Positions 31,021 through 39,941 of a stretch of DNA of 64,000 nt are shown here, piece after piece (positions within the stretch are counted from its first letter, which is position 1; each line of letters begins with the position of its first letter). Both the position numbers and the translations under genes were made by a program. A model generated the notes under the pieces. That model was not told the DNA's origin, did no database searches, and saw only the letters and a list, made by a program, of their open reading frames with translations. The stretch comes from Brevundimonas sp. SH203. GTDB lineage: Bacteria; Pseudomonadota; Alphaproteobacteria; Caulobacterales; Caulobacteraceae. The stretch lies in NCBI RefSeq assembly GCF_002157625.1, contig NZ_BDMM01000003.1, forward strand, positions 433,773 to 497,772, in the 5' to 3' direction.

Positions 31021-31159
31021 TCAGGCGCTCCGGGCGGAATCGAGGTCTGTCACATCGTCTTCGACCGAGCCGACGTGACCATTGTGTGGCGTCCGGCCCG
31101 TTTAACGACGACCCGACCGCGCGTCATCTGACAGGCGCGTCATAAGGGTTAACAGCGGG

Positions 31160-31594
31160 TTACTCGGACGCCGTCCGGCGCGCATTCGGATCGACCGCCA
31201 CCGACACCGGGGCGCCGACGCTGATGATGACCCCCTCGTGGCCTTCCTTGGCGATGGAATAGGTGGCGGCGTCCTTCAGCAGCTGCTCCTCGCACTGGCG
31301 GTCGCCGGAACGCCCCAGTTCGGCGCAGCCGCGTTTGGCCGCGTCGGTCCAGCCCAGAACCCGGCGCGTCGCCGCCTCGGCCCGCTTGATCGCCGCCTCG
31401 TCCTCGGCCGCCGCCTGGGCGATCAGCGCCTGACGCGCGCCCTGCTGGTATTGCAGTTCGGCCTGACCGGCCATCTTGCGTTCCCAGACCTTGTAATAGG
31501 GACACCCTGCCAGCCCGCCGCCGACCAGCAGCAGGACCAGCAGGACCGACACCCCGACCGCCCCGGCCGACATATTGTAGTTTTCGCTCGCCAT
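31160..31594 (-). CDS. Hypothetical single-pass membrane protein or lipoprotein
   Basis: 144 residues: one hydrophobic segment (about 11-30, GVSVLLVLLLVGGGLAGC) ending in a lipobox-like LAGC, then an alanine/glutamate-rich, probably helical region (about 38-80) and a Cys-containing C-terminal part (GCAELGRSGDRQCEEQL). No family recognised. It lies between ybgC and tolQ in the same direction. The lipobox could equally be the end of a transmembrane anchor. Confidence 0.65.
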   Translation of the reverse strand: MASENYNMSAGAVGVSVLLVLLLVGGGLAGCPYYKVWERKMAGQAELQYQQGARQALIAQAAAEDEAAIKRAEAATRRVLGWTDAAKRGCAELGRSGDRQCEEQLLKDAATYSIAKEGHEGVIISVGAPVSVAVDPNARRTASE

Positions 31595-31658
31595 GATCTT
31601 CCCCCGCGTTTCGCGACGATTCTAGAGCAATCGCCTATGAATGCGCCTAACTTTTCCG

Positions 31659-31780
31659 CTCATCCCGGCGAAAGCCGGGACCCAGTTCTTTGGACGACAG
31701 GCGCCCCAGGTCAAAGGCCGGCGGTCATCCGAGGCGCCTGCGATGCAAAAACACTGGGTCCCGGCTTTCGCCGGGATGCT
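31659..31780. repeat. Palindromic repeat, CATCCCGGCGAAAGCCGGG family
   Basis: 122 bp; ends TCATCCCGGCGAAAGCCGGG and CCCGGCTTTCGCCGGGATG are inverted copies and each is itself palindromic, followed by ACCCAG and CTGGGT. Fills the gap between ybgC and the upstream hypothetical gene. Confidence 0.87.
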
Positions 31781-31793
31781 CGGGAGGAACGTG

Positions 31794-32246
31794 TTACGCC
31801 GCCCCCGCCAGCCAGGGCGTGACCTTCTCCACCAACCCCTTCGACGGTCGCCGGGGCCGGCCGTCCAGGTGGATGCACACCGCCGTCACCTCGGCCCGGC
31901 ACAGCACCTCGCCGTCGCGCTCGACCGATTGGCGGATGATCAGCCGCACCCCCTTCACCTGTTCATAGACGGTGCGGACCACCAGGGCGTCGTCGATCCG
32001 CGCGGGCTTCAAGTATTTGATGTTCAACTCTGAAACCACGAAGGCCAGCGGCTCGGCCTCTTCCAGCAGGTCGGCGTGGCCCACCCCGATGGCGCGCAGG
32101 AAGTCCGACCGCCCCCGCTCGAAATAGCGCACATAGTTGGCGTGATAGACCAGGCCGGTGAAATCCGTGTCCTCGTAATAGACGCGCACCGGCAACAGGT
32201 GGTCGCGCCCGTCGAATCGTCCGGCGGTGGGTTGGTCGATGCTCAT
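31794..32246 (-). CDS. ybgC: Tol-Pal-associated acyl-CoA thioesterase YbgC
   Basis: Hotdog-fold thioesterase that usually precedes tolQ. 150 residues; catalytic region VRVYYEDTDFTGLVYHANYVRYFERGR with the conserved aspartate, then a GVGHADL segment. The conserved neighbourhood with tolQRAB-pal supports the assignment. Confidence 0.94.
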   Translation of the reverse strand: MSIDQPTAGRFDGRDHLLPVRVYYEDTDFTGLVYHANYVRYFERGRSDFLRAIGVGHADLLEEAEPLAFVVSELNIKYLKPARIDDALVVRTVYEQVKGVRLIIRQSVERDGEVLCRAEVTAVCIHLDGRPRRPSKGLVEKVTPWLAGAA

Positions 32247-32272
32247 GCCGCGATCCTAGCGCAAGCCGGGCC

Positions 32273-32647
32273 TCAGCGCGCCCCCGACGGCGCGATCAGG
32301 AAGCCGGGGCAGTAGCGTTGCCGCATCTCGCGGAACTCGGTCGGCAGGGGATCGTCGCTGAACAGGATGCGGTTGGGAATGGAGACGAAGGCCGTCGCCG
32401 GCACGCCCGCGCGGCGCCCGATATAGCCGCAGACCGCCCGCCTCTGCCCCGGCTCGGAATAGCGCAGCTCGGCGGCGTGTCCGGCCTGGACCTGGATCTG
32501 GCGCATCACCCGCGCGTCCGCCGGCTCGGGCGCCGGGGCGCCGGTCGGCCGCGTCGCCAGCCACACCCCGCCGGCGCACAGCGCCAGCACCCCCGCCGCC
32601 GCGATCAGGGCCGTGGTCCGTCGCCGATCGGAAAAGGCCCCGCGCAT
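32273..32647 (-). CDS. Hypothetical membrane-anchored protein
   Basis: 124 residues: basic start, one membrane segment or signal anchor (about 12-31, TALIAAAGVLALCAGGVWLA), then a small extracytoplasmic domain with RRAVCGYIGRRAGVPATAFVSIPNRILF and QRYCPGF. Not assigned to a family. It lies 4 nt before the downstream hydrolase in the opposite end of the same-strand run, so co-transcription is likely. Confidence 0.6.
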   Translation of the reverse strand: MRGAFSDRRRTTALIAAAGVLALCAGGVWLATRPTGAPAPEPADARVMRQIQVQAGHAAELRYSEPGQRRAVCGYIGRRAGVPATAFVSIPNRILFSDDPLPTEFREMRQRYCPGFLIAPSGAR

Positions 32648-32651
32648 TTCC

Positions 32652-34124
32652 CTACCCCGCCGAGGCGGTCTCGATGAAGTTCAGCGGCGTGTCCGCCGCC
32701 GGCAGGCAGCTGCGGTCCACCGGCGCCGACGGATCGCGCAGGAAGTCGCGCGCCATCCTGCGCGTGCAGGGGCTGGCGTTGATGACGCCGTGGGTGGCGT
32801 TGGTCACGATCACCACCTGGCTGCGGGAATAGCCTTTGGCCGCCGCCTCCGTCAGGGGCGGGGGACAGCCGGGGTCGATCTCGGCGGCGACGAACAGGGT
32901 CGGGATGTCGGTCCTGACGGGCTGGTTCTCGATGGGCGCGGCCGGGGTCTCGCCCACCGCCGCGCACACGTCGAACAGGCGCGACAGCGACGGGACCAGC
33001 ACCTCCGCCACCGGATCGCCCGCCGCGCCCGCCGCCAGCCGCGCTTTGGACTCGAACGGCAGCTCCTCCTTGCACAGATGCGCCATATGCTGGCCCTCGG
33101 TGTAATAGGTGCGATCCTCCGCGATCTCGGCGACCGGGTTCAGGTTCCCGGCGATGATCCCTTCCAGATCGGCCGGCAGCCGCCGCACCCCCGTCGCGCT
33201 ATAGGTCGTGTCCATCAGGAAGGCCGACAGGTCGTCGACCGTGAAGGTCCGCCCGTCCTTGCCCGTCACCGGGCCGGCCAGCCATTTGCGCGCCTCGGCC
33301 TCGAACCGCGCCTGCAGGTCGGGGTGCCGCCCCGCGCAGGCGGCCTGCGCCTGACATTTGGCCAGGATCAGCCGCACCGCCGTCGACACCTGTTCCGGCG
33401 TGCCGACGGCCCAGTTTCCCTCGGGCGGCCAGGGGCTGTCCATCACCGCCGCCCGCACGATCCGGGGCTGGTGGGTGATCACCGCCGCCTCGATGCGCGG
33501 CCCGTAGGAGCCGCCCCACAGGTCGATCTTGTCGTACCCCAGCACCTGGGCCAGGTCGCGCACGTCGTCGGCGATGACGGCGGCGTTGTACTGGTTCAGG
33601 TCGATCCCCTTGGCCTGATAGGCTTTCAGGCACGCGATCAGCCCGTCGCGGTCGGCGTCGGACGGCGGCCCGGCGTCGGTCAGCTGCACGCCCGGACAGT
33701 CCATCGACGGATCGCCCCGCCCGCCCCCGCGCTGGTCGAACAGGACCACGTCCTGATCCACCGCCATCAGATCGGGCCGCCGCGACAGCGCCCGCAGCAT
33801 GTCGCCGGCGCCGGGCGTCAGATCCCCGCCCGGCCCGCCGTGGAACATGAACACCGGCGGCAGCGCCTGCCCCGAGGCGTCGCGATAGGGATGGCTGGCC
33901 TTCATCACCACCACCGCCACGCCGATGCGCCGGTCGCTGGCCGTGCCGCGCGCCTCGTCGACCGTCAGGATGCCGCACTTCACCTTGCGCACATCGGTCG
34001 GCCAGTCGGCCGGACAGGGCTTTTCGGTGAAGACCGGCGCGGCGGCCCGCGCAGGCGGCGCGACCGCCAGACCGCCCCACAAGCCAAGGCTCAAAACCAA
34101 TGCCGCGACAGGCCGAAAGATCAT
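32652..34124 (-). CDS. Exported alpha/beta hydrolase, TAP-like C-terminal
   Basis: 490 residues from ATG 34124: signal peptide (about 1-27), alpha/beta hydrolase core with oxyanion motif FMFHGGPGGD and nucleophile elbow DLWGGSYGPR. A TAP-like C-terminal domain (TLFVAAEIDPGCPPPLTEAA and TNATHGVINASPC) supplies the Asp and His. Resembles proline iminopeptidase or tripeptidyl-aminopeptidase homologues; substrate unknown. Confidence 0.85.
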   Translation of the reverse strand: MIFRPVAALVLSLGLWGGLAVAPPARAAAPVFTEKPCPADWPTDVRKVKCGILTVDEARGTASDRRIGVAVVVMKASHPYRDASGQALPPVFMFHGGPGGDLTPGAGDMLRALSRRPDLMAVDQDVVLFDQRGGGRGDPSMDCPGVQLTDAGPPSDADRDGLIACLKAYQAKGIDLNQYNAAVIADDVRDLAQVLGYDKIDLWGGSYGPRIEAAVITHQPRIVRAAVMDSPWPPEGNWAVGTPEQVSTAVRLILAKCQAQAACAGRHPDLQARFEAEARKWLAGPVTGKDGRTFTVDDLSAFLMDTTYSATGVRRLPADLEGIIAGNLNPVAEIAEDRTYYTEGQHMAHLCKEELPFESKARLAAGAAGDPVAEVLVPSLSRLFDVCAAVGETPAAPIENQPVRTDIPTLFVAAEIDPGCPPPLTEAAAKGYSRSQVVIVTNATHGVINASPCTRRMARDFLRDPSAPVDRSCLPAADTPLNFIETASAG

Positions 34125-34204
34125 TGGGGCGCGCTCCGATGCCGCGCCAGCAAACGCCGATCCGCCCCGGCTTGGCAACGCCTATTCGAACAGGGCGCGG
34201 GGGA

Positions 34205-34456
34205 TCAGGCCGCGCGCTTGTTCCGCGCCACGTCGGTCAGCGCCTGCGCCATCCGCTCGCGCCAGTCCTCGCCCTCCTCGGCGAAGGCCTTGATCGTCTC
34301 CGCCGACAGTTTCAGCGCCACGTCCTGCTCGCCGGTCAGCCGGGCGTAGGCCGCAGGCGACAACACCTCGTGCGCCGGGCGCATGCGCGCGATGTCGGCG
34401 TCCGTCAGTTCGGGATTGTCGTCGTCCAGGGGATCAACGGCGGCGGAGTTCGTCAT
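34205..34456 (-). CDS. brnA: BrnA-type antitoxin
   Basis: 83 residues. The N-terminal part is acidic, and the C-terminal part (VALKLSAETIKAFAEEGEDWRERMAQAL) is the ribbon-helix-helix region typical of BrnA. It overlaps the end of brnT by 23 nt. In known BrnTA modules the antitoxin represses the operon, but here no separate promoter spacer exists upstream of brnT. Confidence 0.82.
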   Translation of the reverse strand: MTNSAAVDPLDDDNPELTDADIARMRPAHEVLSPAAYARLTGEQDVALKLSAETIKAFAEEGEDWRERMAQALTDVARNKRAA

Positions 34457-34709
34457 ACTTTCTGACCTCGCGGGCGTTGGCCCGCCTGAGACTGATCATC
34501 CAGGTCACGTCGCCGCGTTCGGTATAGATGGCGACATGGACCCGACCGTCGATCGGCAGATAAGCATACCACCGAAACTCGCCATAGTCGCGGCGATCGT
34601 CCAGGGCGATGAAGGCGGCCTTCCAGTCCCCCAGATCCGCATCCGCCAGCGACAATCCATGCTTGGCGCGATTGCTCGCATCCTTGCCGGGATCGAAGCC
34701 GACCTTCAT
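34434..34709 (-). CDS. brnT: BrnT-type ribonuclease toxin
   Basis: 91 residues with the BrnT pattern: [20 protein letters not shown] at the N-terminus, and the ending [18 protein letters not shown]. The start ATG overlaps the ruvB stop (ATGA), so translation is coupled to ruvB. BrnT is a RelE-fold ribonuclease in Brucella. Confidence 0.85.
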   Translation of the reverse strand: MKVGFDPGKDASNRAKHGLSLADADLGDWKAAFIALDDRRDYGEFRWYAYLPIDGRVHVAIYTERGDVTWMISLRRANAREVRKYDELRRR

Positions 34710-35737
34710 TCGAACAGGTCGCCCGGCAGGGGGCCGGCGGACGGCGGCGGCGGCGCGCTCAGACCCAGATGGGCGTAGGCCTTGGCGCAGGCGACCCGGC
34801 CGCGCGGGGTGCGCATGATGAAGCCCTGCTGCAGCAGATAGGGTTCGATCACGTCCTCGACCGCGTCGCGCGCCTCGGCGATGGCGGCGGCCAAAGTGTC
34901 CATCCCCACCGGCCCCCCGCCATAGTTCTCGATCAGCGCCTTCAGGAACCGCCGGTCCAGGCTGTCCAGACCGGATTCGTCCACCTCCAGCCGCGACAGC
35001 GCCCGCGCCGAAACCGCCCGGGTGATGGTCTCGCAGCCGTCGGCGTCGGCGAAATCGCGCACCCGGCGCAGCAGCCGCCCGGCGATGCGCGGCGTGCCCC
35101 GCGCCCGGCGCGCGATCTCCAGCGCCCCGCCCTCGTCGATGCCCGCGCCCATCTTGCGCGCCGTGCCCCGCACCACGGCGGTCAGCTCCTCCGGCGTATA
35201 GAACTCCAGCCGCAGCGGAATGCCGAAACGGTCCCTCAACGGCGTCGCCAAAAGGCCCGCCCGCGTCGTGGCCCCGACCAGGGTGAAGGGCGCCAGGTCG
35301 ATCCGCACCGACCGCGCCGACGGCCCCTCGCCGATGATCAGGTCCAGCACATGGTCCTCCATGGCCGGATACAGGATCTCCTCGACCTGGGGGCTCAGCC
35401 GGTGGATCTCATCAATGAACAGGACATCGCGCGGTTCCAGATTGGTCAGGATCGCCGCCAGATCGCCCGCCTTGGCCAGGATCGGCCCCGACGTCGCCCG
35501 GAACCCGACCCCCAGTTCGCGCGCCACGATCTGCGCCAGCGTCGTCTTGCCCAGCCCCGGCGGCCCGAACAGCAGCACATGGTCCAGCGCCTCGCCCCGC
35601 CCCCGCGCCGCGTCGATAAAGACCTTCAGATTGCCCTTGGCCTGCGACTGGCCCACGAATTCGGACAGGGTCTGCGGCCGCAACGCGCGGTCGTAGGCTT
35701 CGCCCGTTTCCGCTTCGGGAGAGATGATGCGGGTCAT
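34706..35737 (-). CDS. ruvB: Holliday junction ATP-dependent helicase RuvB
   Basis: 343 residues beginning [11 protein letters not shown]. Motifs: Walker [11 protein letters not shown], Walker [12 protein letters not shown], and the C-terminal wing-helix ([22 protein letters not shown]). The ATG at 35737 is directly preceded by repeat sequence (CACTCGGCGCACTC) with no Shine-Dalgarno. Its stop overlaps brnT. Confidence 0.97.
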   Translation of the reverse strand: MTRIISPEAETGEAYDRALRPQTLSEFVGQSQAKGNLKVFIDAARGRGEALDHVLLFGPPGLGKTTLAQIVARELGVGFRATSGPILAKAGDLAAILTNLEPRDVLFIDEIHRLSPQVEEILYPAMEDHVLDLIIGEGPSARSVRIDLAPFTLVGATTRAGLLATPLRDRFGIPLRLEFYTPEELTAVVRGTARKMGAGIDEGGALEIARRARGTPRIAGRLLRRVRDFADADGCETITRAVSARALSRLEVDESGLDSLDRRFLKALIENYGGGPVGMDTLAAAIAEARDAVEDVIEPYLLQQGFIMRTPRGRVACAKAYAHLGLSAPPPPSAGPLPGDLFE

Positions 35738-35739
35738 GA

Positions 35740-35907
35740 GTGCGCCGAGTGGCGAGTGGCGAGTGGCGAGTGGCGAGACGTGAAGAGTGCTAGTGAGCAA
35801 GAGGTGAGCCAGGCGGTCGCCGAGCTTGTGTCTCGCTCACCTCTACGCTCACTGCTTTGCTCACTTTTCACTCGCCACTCGCCACTCGCCACTCGCCACT
35901 CCCTTCC
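35740..35907. repeat. Palindromic repeat with heptamer arms between ruvB and ruvA
   Basis: The left arm carries about four tandem GAGTGGC heptamers (35750-35777), the right arm about four CACTCGC/CGCCACT heptamers (35871-35903), with inverted inner segments (GAGTGCTAGTGAGCAAGAGG against CTCTACGCTCACTGC). It fills the whole spacer from the ruvA stop to the ruvB start codon. Confidence 0.85.
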
Positions 35908-35909
35908 CC

Positions 35910-36527
35910 TCACCGCCCCAACTCCTGCAGCGCCGCCCGGATCACCGCCGACAGTTCCGCCTCGTCGCCCAGCCGGATCAGCGCCTGATCGACGGCCCGG
36001 CGCGCATTGACCTCGACCACGCCCAGGCTCAGCAGGGCCGACACCGCCTCGCCGGTGAGGGACGGCGGCGGCGGCGCGATCTCGACATGCATCCCCGGCG
36101 CGTGCGGCGCAAAGGTCACGTCGCCCAGCGGCTTGCCCTTCAGCTCGGTGACGATCCGCAGCGCCAGCTTCGGCCCCACGCCATTGGCCCGCGCCACCGC
36201 CGCCTTGTCCTCGCGCGCCACCGCCGAGGCCAGTTCGCCGGGCGGCAGCACGTCCAGCACCGCCAGCGCGGCCTTGGGCCCCACGCCCTGAATGGCCAGA
36301 AGGGTCGTGAACGCCCGCCGCTCGTCGCGCGTCAGAAAGCCGTACAGGCGCGGCCCCGCGTCCTCGCTCCATTGCGAATGGATGTGCAGCGTCGCCTCGT
36401 CGCCCGGCGCCGGCAACCGCCCCAGCGTCCGCGCCCCGCACGACGCCACATAGCCCACGCCGCCGCAGTCGATCAGGCAGTCCGCCTCGCCCACCTCGGC
36501 CAGCACCCCTCTCAGCCGACCGATCAC
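35910..36527 (-). CDS. ruvA: Holliday junction branch migration protein RuvA
   Basis: 205 residues. N-terminal OB fold ([26 protein letters not shown]), two helix-hairpin-helix motifs ([20 protein letters not shown] and [16 protein letters not shown]), C-terminal RuvB-binding domain. Between two different palindromic elements. Confidence 0.97.
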   Translation of the reverse strand: MIGRLRGVLAEVGEADCLIDCGGVGYVASCGARTLGRLPAPGDEATLHIHSQWSEDAGPRLYGFLTRDERRAFTTLLAIQGVGPKAALAVLDVLPPGELASAVAREDKAAVARANGVGPKLALRIVTELKGKPLGDVTFAPHAPGMHVEIAPPPPSLTGEAVSALLSLGVVEVNARRAVDQALIRLGDEAELSAVIRAALQELGR

Positions 36528-36530
36528 GAA

Positions 36531-36680
36531 AGTCTCCTCCCCATCTTGATGGGGAGGGGGACCGCGAAGCGGTGGAGGGGTTCTTGACGCCCCACCGACA
36601 GCCGACGCGCGGAAAGAACCCCTCCGTCACGGCGCGAAGCGGCGCCGCGCCACCTCCCCATCTGCGATGGGGAGGAGACT
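36531..36680. repeat. Palindromic repeat, CTCCTCCCCAT family, copy 2
   Basis: Ends AGTCTCCTCCCCATC and GATGGGGAGGAGACT are exact mirrors. Interior shares GACCGCGAAGCGGTGGAGGG and CCCTCCGTCACGGCGCGAAG with the copy at 3216-3363. Sits in the ruvC-ruvA spacer. Confidence 0.88.
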
Positions 36681-36693
36681 TGATCTCCCGCCC

Positions 36694-37212
36694 TCACGCC
36701 GCACCCCGCGTCATGGCTTCCAGCAACGACCGCTTCCTCAGTTGCGCGTGGGTGATGGCCACGGCCAGCGCGTCCGCCGCATCCGCCTTCACGTCCCCGG
36801 CGGTCGGCAGCAGCCGTTTGACCATGAAGGCGATCTGGCTCTTGTCCGCATGACCGGCGCCCACCACCGCCTTCTTGATCAGGTTCGGCGAATATTCCGC
36901 CACCGCCAGCCCCGCCTTGGCCGGCGCCAGCATCACCGCCGCCCGCGCATGGCCCAGCTTCAGCGTCGAGGACGGGTTCACATTGACGAACACCTCCTCC
37001 ACCGCCGCCTCGTCGCAGCCGTGATCGGCGCAGACCGCCGACACATGGTCCAGCAGATGCACCAGACGCTCGGCGAAGGGCGCGGTCTCGGGCGGCGTCA
37101 CCACCCCGTGCGCGATCCAGCGCAGCCGCGCCCCCTCGGCCGAGATCACGCCCCAGCCTGTGCGCCTCAGACCGGGGTCCAGGCCGATGATTCTGATCGG
37201 TTCGTTCGCCAT
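36694..37212 (-). CDS. ruvC: Crossover junction endodeoxyribonuclease RuvC
   Basis: 172 residues. First catalytic Asp in IRIIGLDPGLRRTGWG, glutamate in DEAAVEEVFVN, and C-terminal KADAADALAVAITHA with the last acidic residues. First gene of ruvC-ruvA-ruvB. Confidence 0.97.
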   Translation of the reverse strand: MANEPIRIIGLDPGLRRTGWGVISAEGARLRWIAHGVVTPPETAPFAERLVHLLDHVSAVCADHGCDEAAVEEVFVNVNPSSTLKLGHARAAVMLAPAKAGLAVAEYSPNLIKKAVVGAGHADKSQIAFMVKRLLPTAGDVKADAADALAVAITHAQLRKRSLLEAMTRGAA

Positions 37213-37271
37213 CCGTTCCCCTCATGCCGCAAAGAGGGTTAGCGGGCAATGAATGGTTCAGGGCGAGAGGT

Positions 37272-37670
37272 TCAGTGCTGCATCAACAACGGCCGACGCG
37301 GCGGCGTCGCTTCGACCGGCGCCTCGACGGGCGGCGGCGGCGCGACGGGCTCGACATCGCGCGCGACTGCGTCCGGCGGGGCGACAGGTTCGGGCGCGAT
37401 GACCGGCGCTGGCGCTGGCGCCGGCGTCGTCGCAGCCGCAGGCTCCGGCAGCGTCTCCACGACCTCGATCCCAGGCTCGGCCTTTTCGGATCGATCGGTC
37501 AGGGCCGTCTGCACCCGCGCCACCAGCCAGGTCGCCACGGCGGCGGCGCACAGCAGCACGACGATCGCCCCGCCCCAGGCGCCGACCTTGACCCAGGCCC
37601 ACCGGCGTCCCTCGACCGGCGGGCCGGCGTCGCCAGGCAGATCGGATCGGGGATCGCGCGCCTGGGGCAT
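37272..37670 (-). CDS. Hypothetical proline-rich single-pass membrane protein
   Basis: 132 residues: cytoplasmic N-terminus, a transmembrane helix at about 30-50 (GAWGGAIVVLLCAAAVATWLV), then a proline/alanine/valine-rich tail (APAPAPVIAPEPVAPP) ending PRRPLLMQH. Low complexity, no family recognised. Codon bias and the spacing to ruvC suggest a real gene, but support is modest. Confidence 0.5.
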   Translation of the reverse strand: MPQARDPRSDLPGDAGPPVEGRRWAWVKVGAWGGAIVVLLCAAAVATWLVARVQTALTDRSEKAEPGIEVVETLPEPAAATTPAPAPAPVIAPEPVAPPDAVARDVEPVAPPPPVEAPVEATPPRRPLLMQH

Positions 37671-37691
37671 GGTCTGTCGCTCCTGCGTTTG

Positions 37692-38210
37692 TCAGCCGTG
37701 CTTTTCTATATAGGTTTCGGGGTCCTTGTTCACCGGCTTGACGCCCGTGATATGCTCGGCCTCGAAGGCGGCGAACTTGACCGCCAGGTCGTGGCGCATG
37801 TCGATGTCGGCGTTCATGCGGAAGTCGGTCAGTCCCTGCCGCTCCTCCTCGCCCATGTGTTTGGAGTTGACGACGTTGGCCTCGCCCACCGCCTCGAACC
37901 AGGCCTTGCTCCCGACCTTGTGGTTCGCCACCGCCTTGACGGCGTTCCTCAGCTTGTTGTGATCCTCGATGGCGTCCTCGGTCTCGCCCTCGACCGTGCC
38001 GTCCTCGGCGTCGTTGGCGCCGTCGCCCTGTTTCAGCAGCTCGGGATAGAAGAACCGCTCCTCGGCCTCGGCGTGGACGTCCAGAAACGCCGACAGCCGG
38101 CCCCACACCTTGGTCAGGGCGTCCGTGTCCTTCGGATCGATCTGTTCGATGATCGAAAACAGCCGGCGCTGTTCGGCATGGTCGTCGAGGATCAGCTGGG
38201 TGATGTCCAT
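37692..38210 (-). CDS. Hemerythrin HHE domain protein
   Basis: 172 residues. A four-helix HHE domain with iron-ligand patterns LILDDHAEQRRLF, DVHAEAEERFFYPEL, IEDHNKLRNAV and KHMGEEERQGL. Probably binds a di-iron centre sensing or storing oxygen or nitric oxide. ATG at 38210 (MDITQLILDDH) fits the domain start better than 38306. Confidence 0.88.
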   Translation of the reverse strand: MDITQLILDDHAEQRRLFSIIEQIDPKDTDALTKVWGRLSAFLDVHAEAEERFFYPELLKQGDGANDAEDGTVEGETEDAIEDHNKLRNAVKAVANHKVGSKAWFEAVGEANVVNSKHMGEEERQGLTDFRMNADIDMRHDLAVKFAAFEAEHITGVKPVNKDPETYIEKHG

Positions 38211-38289
38211 GGCAGGCGCTCCGGGCATATTGTGAAGCCCCGATACGCCCGGCGCACCGCCCGGTTCCGTGCGAACGACTCGCTGTTCC

Positions 38290-38565
38290 TCAGGCGAACG
38301 GTTCACGCGCGCCGTGCCACACCCGAGCGATCTCGATATGCTCCGCCCTGACGCGGTAGATGATCAGATAGCCGGTCCTGGCGACGACCAGCTGCCTCAA
38401 CCCGTTCCCGACACCTCGCCCTGTTTCAGGAAAGACGCTCAGCCCATCGACGGCGTCGATGATGCGGTTTTCGACCAGGGTCGCGGCATTGACGCTATCG
38501 GTCGCGATATACCGCCAGACCTCTTCGAGGTCCGTGCGGGCGGCGGGCGACCAGATGACCTTCAA
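38290..38565 (-). CDS. parE: RelE/ParE family toxin
   Basis: 91 residues matching ParE-type toxins: VIWSPAARTDLEEVWRYIA at the N-terminus and YLIIYRVRAEHIEIARVWHGAREP at the C-terminus. The start overlaps the antitoxin stop by 4 nt. Subfamily (ParE or RelE) not certain. Confidence 0.87.
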   Translation of the reverse strand: MKVIWSPAARTDLEEVWRYIATDSVNAATLVENRIIDAVDGLSVFPETGRGVGNGLRQLVVARTGYLIIYRVRAEHIEIARVWHGAREPFA

Positions 38566-38858
38566 CGCGGCGTCCGCGCCGCCTGTCGCGCGCGCAACTC
38601 CGCGACGACCACCTCGTGCGGGATGCCTCCGCCGGCGTCCAGCGACCTCAGCCCCTCGTCGACGGCAGCGTGAAAGGCGGCTTCTTCTTCAGCCGACAAG
38701 AACGGAACCGCCTCATCCTCGACCGCCATGTCCAGCACCGCCATGTCCAGCACCGCCATGGCCACTATGTCGTCGATCGGGGCCTGTCGGGCGTCGGCCA
38801 GGGCGTCCAGCTTGGCCTTGACGGCTTCGTCCAGGGCGATGGTCACATGCACGGTCAT
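38562..38858 (-). CDS. ParD/CopG-like antitoxin with internal duplication
   Basis: 98 residues beginning with a ribbon-helix-helix type sequence (VHVTIALDEAVKAKLDALAD). A 15-nt tandem duplication at 38727-38756 gives a repeated AVLDM unit (residues 34-43). The acidic C-terminal half (SAEEEAAFHAAVDEGLRSLDAG) resembles antitoxins that pair with ParE. Upstream partner of the toxin gene. Confidence 0.8.
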   Translation of the reverse strand: MTVHVTIALDEAVKAKLDALADARQAPIDDIVAMAVLDMAVLDMAVEDEAVPFLSAEEEAAFHAAVDEGLRSLDAGGGIPHEVVVAELRARQAARTPR

Positions 38859-38893
38859 GCGGGGACCGTATCACAACCCCCGCCTGTCGCCCA

Positions 38894-39667
38894 TCACCCC
38901 GCGTATTTGGCCGCGTCCTCGTCGGACACGTCCTCGTTGGAATAGACGGCCGACACGTCGTCCTCGGCGTCCAGCGCGTCCAGCAGCTTGAACAGCGTCC
39001 CCACGGCCTCGCCCGTGACCGGCACGTCCGACTGCGGCTTCCACACGATGGCGGTGGACTTGGGGTCGCCCAGCACCTTGGACATGGCCTCGGCCACCTC
39101 GTTCAGGTCCTCGTAGGCGGTCCAGATCACGTGGCCCGGCGCGTCCTCGTAGATGTCGGGCTTGACCAGGTCGCTCTCGACGTCGGCGGCGCCGGCCTCG
39201 ATGGCGGCCTCCATCACCGCGTCCTCGCTACCCGCCTCGGCCGGATAGGTGATCTTGCCCACCTTGTCCCACATGAAGGCGACCGAGTTCATTTCGCCCA
39301 GCGCGCCGCCGTTCTTCTTGAACGCCGTGCCGATGTTGGACGCCGCGCGGTTGCGGTTGTCGGTCAGGGCCTCGACGATGATGCCCACGCCGCCCGGCCC
39401 CCGGCCCTCGTAGCGGACCTCTTCCATCGTATCGACGTCGCCGCCGGCGGCCTTGTTGATGGCGCGCTGGATCACGTCCTTGGGCAGGCTTTCGGCCTTG
39501 GCGTTGTTGACCGCCAGGCGCAGGCGCGGGTTGGCGGCCGGATCGGGCAGGCCCGACTTGGCGGCGACGGTGATGTCGCGCGACAGTTTGGAGAACAGCT
39601 TGGAGCGCTGCGCGTCGGCGCGCCCCTTGCGGTGCATGATGTTCTTGAATTTCGAGTGGCCGGCCAT
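38894..39667 (-). CDS. YebC/PmpR family transcriptional regulator
   Basis: 257 residues, full-length. N-terminal [20 protein letters not shown] is the signature; middle [22 protein letters not shown] is diagnostic. Family members act as DNA-binding regulators or in relief of ribosome stalling. It often neighbours ruvCAB, as here, though a toxin pair and other genes now intervene. Confidence 0.95.
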   Translation of the reverse strand: MAGHSKFKNIMHRKGRADAQRSKLFSKLSRDITVAAKSGLPDPAANPRLRLAVNNAKAESLPKDVIQRAINKAAGGDVDTMEEVRYEGRGPGGVGIIVEALTDNRNRAASNIGTAFKKNGGALGEMNSVAFMWDKVGKITYPAEAGSEDAVMEAAIEAGAADVESDLVKPDIYEDAPGHVIWTAYEDLNEVAEAMSKVLGDPKSTAIVWKPQSDVPVTGEAVGTLFKLLDALDAEDDVSAVYSNEDVSDEDAAKYAG

Positions 39668-39758
39668 GGGATCGTCTTTTGCGCGTTCTGAAACCTTGAG
39701 CCGCGCCTCATAGAGCCTGATCCGCCGAAGTGGAAGCGCTGCGCGCTTCGACGAGACG

Positions 39759-39798
39759 GTGAATCAGGCTCCATGTTCAAACTGAGCCTTGATTCACG
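39759..39798. other. Stem-loop in the 274-bp spacer 39668-39941
   Basis: GTGAATCAGGCTC and GAGCCTTGATTCAC pair with one bulge around a 12-nt loop. There is no T-tract, so a terminator is doubtful. I see no gene in the rest of the spacer. Confidence 0.5.
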
Positions 39799-39941
39799 GC
39801 GCCTGCGAAATCACGAAGCGATTTCTCCTCAGCCGATCAAGGCTCGGCCGATGGACGCCATCCTGTCACGATGCGCCCTGGGGGTGGAACCTCCACCGTT
39901 TGCGCGTATTGATCCGTGCAAGACAGACGGAGCCTAATGTC

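Noticed and set aside
31149..31163. TTAA-N7-TTAC upstream of tolQ as a CtrA box
   Set aside because: The second half is a mismatch and it overlaps the end of the upstream gene. Too weak to list.
35740..35907. Heptamer arrays as a CRISPR
   Set aside because: Units are 7 bp, contiguous and inverted between two arms, with no spacers and no cas genes.
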